A DNA stretch of 64,000 bases, taken from UBA5314 sp040217815 (GTDB lineage Bacteria; Bacillota; Syntrophomonadia; Syntrophomonadales; Syntrophomonadaceae). The translations under genes were made by a program, and so were the position numbers. Shown in pieces: positions 60,601 to 64,000 of the stretch; positions within the stretch are counted from its first letter, which is position 1; each line of letters starts with the position of its first letter. The DNA lies in NCBI GenBank assembly GCA_040217815.1, contig JBEHWI010000013.1, positions 1-64,000 of the forward strand. The letters are read 5' to 3'. The notes below the pieces were generated by a model. That model did not search any database and was not told the DNA's origin. It was given only the letters and a program-made list of their open reading frames with translations.

Positions 60601-62400
60601 TCAGTTAACCGCTGTTAATTCTTCCCTGGTATTTCGGATATTAGTACCTCTCACTGCTGCACTCGTCCACCAGCTGTACTCTTGTTTCGAAGTTTGCCGA
60701 ACAATACCCAGACCAGGAACCAGCCAGTAATCATCTTCATATGTGGTCCTGCCTCCGCTGTCGGCGTTGCCGTTGAGCTTTTCTCCCTTTACATGGAGAT
60801 GGGCAGCCTGCTTGGATGTACCCATTACAGTAATACTTTCCACCCCGATAAATGTTGTAGTTTCCTTAATGCTTTCCGTCTGCTGACTATCTAGATTCAG
60901 ATTCTGATAGTAATTATCCCATGACTCTCCTGCTCCCGCTGCTTTCAATCTGGTGCATTTCCCGCCGTTTACAACTTCGGTAAAACCGCCCGCTTGATCA
61001 GCCACCCAGTCGGAGCTCGTTAATAAGACCGAACCGTCTTGCACCTTGTACTTAAAAGTCTCAACCTGCTTATAATTGTTATAAGGCAACAAAATAGTGT
61101 GAACTTGAATGTACTCCTGAGCATTACTCTTATTCCACTTTATCGTCGCACTGGTATCACTGGGCTTTGGCTGCTGGGAGTTTGAGCTTGAATAGCGATA
61201 AGTATACGTTTTATTAACATCAGGAATAAAATACTCCGGGGTTAATTTAAGCTCATCTTTGGAATTGAGATTTGTACTGCCCAAAACCTGCAAGTCTTCT
61301 TTTGCCTTTGCCACCGGCTTCCAGTTGTAGAGCAGGTACTCGGTGGCATATTTCTTTTCATCCCCGGTGTTCATTTTATGCAGCAAAGCCACCGCCTCTA
61401 AATTGGTGCCGTTGGCTTGAATAGCCTTGATGGCGCTCAGTCTGGCCTTTTCATTATCTCCAGCCACCTGGTAGTATGAAGCCACATCGCTCAAAAGCCA
61501 GTCGTTGAACTTCTCGTTCAATACCTGCTTGATCAGGGTTTCCGAGCCGCTTTTATCTCCGCTTTTAAACATGGCAATGGCAGATAGAATCCTTGCTTTG
61601 TAGTTGCCGGATTGCCCGCTTAACTTTGTTTTGTAAGCATTTACCACCTTGGGGTAATCTGCTGAAGCATAATACATATAGAATTCCAACATACCGGATA
61701 TCTGCTGATTGGATACAGTGGATAGTTTAGTTTGCAGTTCAGTCCAACGCCCTTTGTATAGATCGGTTAAGATCAGGTAGGCTTCCTGCTGGTTGAGCTC
61801 TATGCTGAGGGATTTAACAATATTGTTGAATGCATCATCGGCTTTGTTGTTCTGTTTGAGGAAAAGAGCCAGGGTGTTGTAACACCGGTAGTCGTCGGGA
61901 TATTTAGCCACAGCTTGTCTTAAGGTAGCCTCAGCCTTGCTGTTGTCACTCTGCTTTTGATAGACCATGGCCAGGCCCCAGTAGGCTTCCAGGCAGTTCT
62001 GGCTGCCGTTTATAATTTCCTGAAAGGCCTTCTCGGCATCGGGCAACTGCCCTTTGTCTATGTACATCCCAGCCAGCCCCAGCCTTAGGGTGTTCTGATC
62101 ATTCATCGCTACAGCCGCAACACCTTTATCATAGGCGGCTTTGGCTTCATCGTATTTACTCTGCAGGGTATAGACTCTGGCCAAACCCTGATATGCCTTA
62201 ACTTGTTTGGGATCGATCTTTATTGCATCATTATAGGCCAGAATTGCTTTGTCAAAATCATTTTCGCTTATGTACTTGACCCCCAGATCCAGCTTCTCCT
62301 GAGCCCGGTCAGCTGATCCTCGGCTCCATAGACCGGCGCCAATAGCTAGAATAAATACTACGATTAATCCTGTTATGATCGATATTTTCTTCTTATTCAC
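60601..62400 (-). CDS. TM - TPR protein with WLVKN-type C-terminal module
   Basis: 599 residues. Helix about 5-25, TPR about 33-365, then about 400-599 the shared module: LTPEYFIPDVNKTYTYRYSS, AAGAGESWDNYYQNLNLDS, GTSKQAAHLHVKGEKL and EDDYWLVPGLGIVRQTSKQE. The N-terminal two thirds are close to 57148 and 58917, while the end belongs with 47585 and 49597, a clear case of mosaic make-up. GTG start with GGAGAG upstream; the leader resembles that of 60509. Confidence 0.88.
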   Translation of the reverse strand: MNKKKISIITGLIVVFILAIGAGLWSRGSADRAQEKLDLGVKYISENDFDKAILAYNDAIKIDPKQVKAYQGLARVYTLQSKYDEAKAAYDKGVAAVAMNDQNTLRLGLAGMYIDKGQLPDAEKAFQEIINGSQNCLEAYWGLAMVYQKQSDNSKAEATLRQAVAKYPDDYRCYNTLALFLKQNNKADDAFNNIVKSLSIELNQQEAYLILTDLYKGRWTELQTKLSTVSNQQISGMLEFYMYYASADYPKVVNAYKTKLSGQSGNYKARILSAIAMFKSGDKSGSETLIKQVLNEKFNDWLLSDVASYYQVAGDNEKARLSAIKAIQANGTNLEAVALLHKMNTGDEKKYATEYLLYNWKPVAKAKEDLQVLGSTNLNSKDELKLTPEYFIPDVNKTYTYRYSSSNSQQPKPSDTSATIKWNKSNAQEYIQVHTILLPYNNYKQVETFKYKVQDGSVLLTSSDWVADQAGGFTEVVNGGKCTRLKAAGAGESWDNYYQNLNLDSQQTESIKETTTFIGVESITVMGTSKQAAHLHVKGEKLNGNADSGGRTTYEDDYWLVPGLGIVRQTSKQEYSWWTSAAVRGTNIRNTREELTAVN

Positions 62401-62457
62401 TCTACACTCTCCTCAAAGAAGCAACATATTATATCACTATTCTGAAGCCTCGTTTTT

Positions 62458-64000
62458 CTATGCGGTAAGGTTATAAGTCCATCTGGTACCATCATCGTTT
62501 AGGGTGCTGGACCAGGTGCCCGTCTTTTTACTGCCGTTCGGATAGTACATGGTTCCCTGTCCGTTTAGTGCCGAGTTTTTAAATTCTCCCACATATTTTT
62601 GTCCATCGGGCCAGGTATAAGTGCCCTGCCCCTCAAACTTGTTATCCACAAACATTCCAGTATATTTTTCACCATTTACATTGACAGCCGACCCTTTACC
62701 GTTGGCCATTGTATTATAAACTTCGCCCGTATAGGTCCAGCCATTGCCGATATCTATGGTGGCCCGATTTGAATCGGAATCAAGTTTGTCAAACCGGGCC
62801 ACCTTTATTAAGTTGTCAAAGCTACCTGCCGGACCTGACTGGAAAGTAAAATTATTGTATTTGAACGAGGGGTCAAAACCGCTATAGTAACCGGAAACGT
62901 CGCGGGTAAGGCCTTTTTCGGACAACTTGCCGCTCACTTCGCACACAATGACATATTTGTTGAGCTTAAAGTCGGCTTCTGATTTAGATACTGCCCAGGG
63001 GATCATCGAACCAGTAAACTCCGCTCCATTAGGATATTTCCACTGTCCTCCCCATATGCGGCAGGTGATAACATAGTCGTCGACACCGTTCATGTTCCTG
63101 CATCTGCCCCCCGAGTACTTGTCAACCAGGTTGGTATAGCTTATCCCGTCTGCACTAAAGTCGCCCTCTATACTGGTGCCGTCTTTTAAAGCCAGCCTTC
63201 CGAAACCATTCGGAACCCCATTTCTTATATATCCAGTGTAAGTCCCATTTTTCCAGGGCAGGGATCCGTATATAGAGCTGTCATTCACGATGGTAAAATA
63301 ACGAATTTGCGCAACCGTATCGTTGACTTTGGTCTGAACTCCCCATTTACCCAGTCTAAACTTGTTTTGGGGCAGTATTGATCTGGCCACACAATTGGAA
63401 TAACTGGTGTAGGTATTTACCGTTTCCTCCATAACCACTTCATAGTTTTTATCATCGTAAAAACGAAGCCATTCAAATTTTACGCCTTCACTTATGTATC
63501 CGGAAAAATAGGCCGATGCAACAATTTCATCAGACTGCATGGCAAATTTATCGTTACTATAGCCCAGGGTTTCGTTCGTAGAAGGGTTGTAATATTCAGA
63601 TAGAGATATTCCCTGGGTCTGATGCTCTCCTCTGGTTATATACACTATACTAGCTCGCTCATCGACTTCAATCTTGCACATACAAGCTTGGGCGACGGCT
63701 TTCAGCGGAACAAGAACCTTGCCGTCGATTTTCTGGGCCGGTACATCCAGATCGATTTCCTTTTGTTGTGCCCAGGCAACATAGCTTCCCACTTCCATCC
63801 AGAATTTCTCGCCGCCGGCACCGCAGCAAACTGCACTATCACTCGGTCGATAGCAGTCAAACCCCAATGCCTGGAATACTTCCTCAAAAGGCACTAATAT
63901 GAAATCATCTACAATTATCGGTTTTACGTCGAAAGATAGTTCCTCCCCGTCAACAAAGACCCGGGGAACTGTACCGGCCTGTACAGACAAGGGAGTGACC
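62458..64000 (-). CDS. Copper-amine-oxidase-N-like plus MORN-repeat protein (5' end beyond window)
   Basis: At least 514 codons; the frame is open to the right edge and the visible start (VTPLSVQAGTVPRVFVDGEE) looks like the end of a signal peptide. Residues about 10-120 are the copper-amine-oxidase-N-like domain (VKPIIVDDFILVPFEEVFQA, then VPAQKIDGKVLVPLKAVAQA). From about 265 to the end are MORN repeats: NGTYTGYIRNGVPNGFGRL, WTYTGEVYNTMANGKGSA, KYTGMFVDNKFEGQGTYTW and KYVGEFKNSALNGQGTMYY, with worn copies between. It is the first visible gene of the right-hand operon; the promoter is outside the window. Confidence 0.87.
   Translation of the reverse strand, partial: VTPLSVQAGTVPRVFVDGEELSFDVKPIIVDDFILVPFEEVFQALGFDCYRPSDSAVCCGAGGEKFWMEVGSYVAWAQQKEIDLDVPAQKIDGKVLVPLKAVAQACMCKIEVDERASIVYITRGEHQTQGISLSEYYNPSTNETLGYSNDKFAMQSDEIVASAYFSGYISEGVKFEWLRFYDDKNYEVVMEETVNTYTSYSNCVARSILPQNKFRLGKWGVQTKVNDTVAQIRYFTIVNDSSIYGSLPWKNGTYTGYIRNGVPNGFGRLALKDGTSIEGDFSADGISYTNLVDKYSGGRCRNMNGVDDYVITCRIWGGQWKYPNGAEFTGSMIPWAVSKSEADFKLNKYVIVCEVSGKLSEKGLTRDVSGYYSGFDPSFKYNNFTFQSGPAGSFDNLIKVARFDKLDSDSNRATIDIGNGWTYTGEVYNTMANGKGSAVNVNGEKYTGMFVDNKFEGQGTYTWPDGQKYVGEFKNSALNGQGTMYYPNGSKKTGTWSSTLNDDGTRWTYNLTA

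Overview
The window looks like a chromosomal segment of an anaerobic, endospore-forming Gram-positive bacterium of the Clostridia (Peptococcaceae or Syntrophomonas-like; this is inference). Support comes from a YyaC-type sporulation gene, an oxygen-sensitive indolepyruvate:ferredoxin oxidoreductase, strong AGGAGG-type ribosome binding sites, frequent TTG/GTG starts and moderate GC. No rRNA, tRNA, CRISPR array or intact insertion sequence was seen.

Layout. Positions 1-4523 are ordinary housekeeping: a partial metallo-beta-lactamase-fold gene, then a minus-strand operon hisC-yyaC-iorA-iorB. From about 4.7 kb to the right edge lies one large accessory region. Two divergent operons open it. Leftward is a membrane Ser/Thr kinase with an external TPR region, a DUF3352 protein and two small membrane proteins. 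Rightward is a TerY-P-like set: vWA protein, PP2C phosphatase, YukD/EsaB-type ubiquitin-fold protein, kinase-FHA, and a zinc-ribbon/FHA membrane protein. From 15.6 to 49.5 kb is a long run of paralogues with one plan: N-terminal zinc ribbon, one membrane helix, about 300 residues of TPR, then a C-terminal module that differs from gene to gene (ankyrin, WG repeats, vWA plus beta-lactamase-like, propeller-like, and several unnamed modules). Secreted proteins with copper-amine-oxidase-N-like domains and a second zinc-ribbon kinase are mixed in. From 47.6 to 55.2 kb come an FHA-FHA-ABC exporter, an FHA plus OmpR-type winged-helix regulator and a second PP2C phosphatase. From 55.2 kb to the edge is another minus-strand operon with three TPR paralogues lacking the ribbon, an M14 peptidase, a glycan-binding-like protein and a MORN-repeat protein.

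How it may work together. Kinases, PP2C phosphatases and FHA domains make a phospho-signalling core. Zinc ribbons sit inside the cell and TPR regions outside, so these proteins look like transmembrane adaptors or sensors. The most striking signal is in the non-coding DNA. Eleven promoters carry two to four copies of a TRTCA element at an exact 11-bp period, and in most of them the element nearest the gene ends 22-24 nt upstream of a -10 box. An 11-bp direct repeat next to the -35 is how OmpR/PhoB winged-helix proteins bind. The FHA-winged-helix gene at 53461-54162 lies between two of these promoters and is the natural candidate regulator. I infer a phosphorylation-controlled regulon driving an expanded envelope-protein family, which I do not recognise as a described system.
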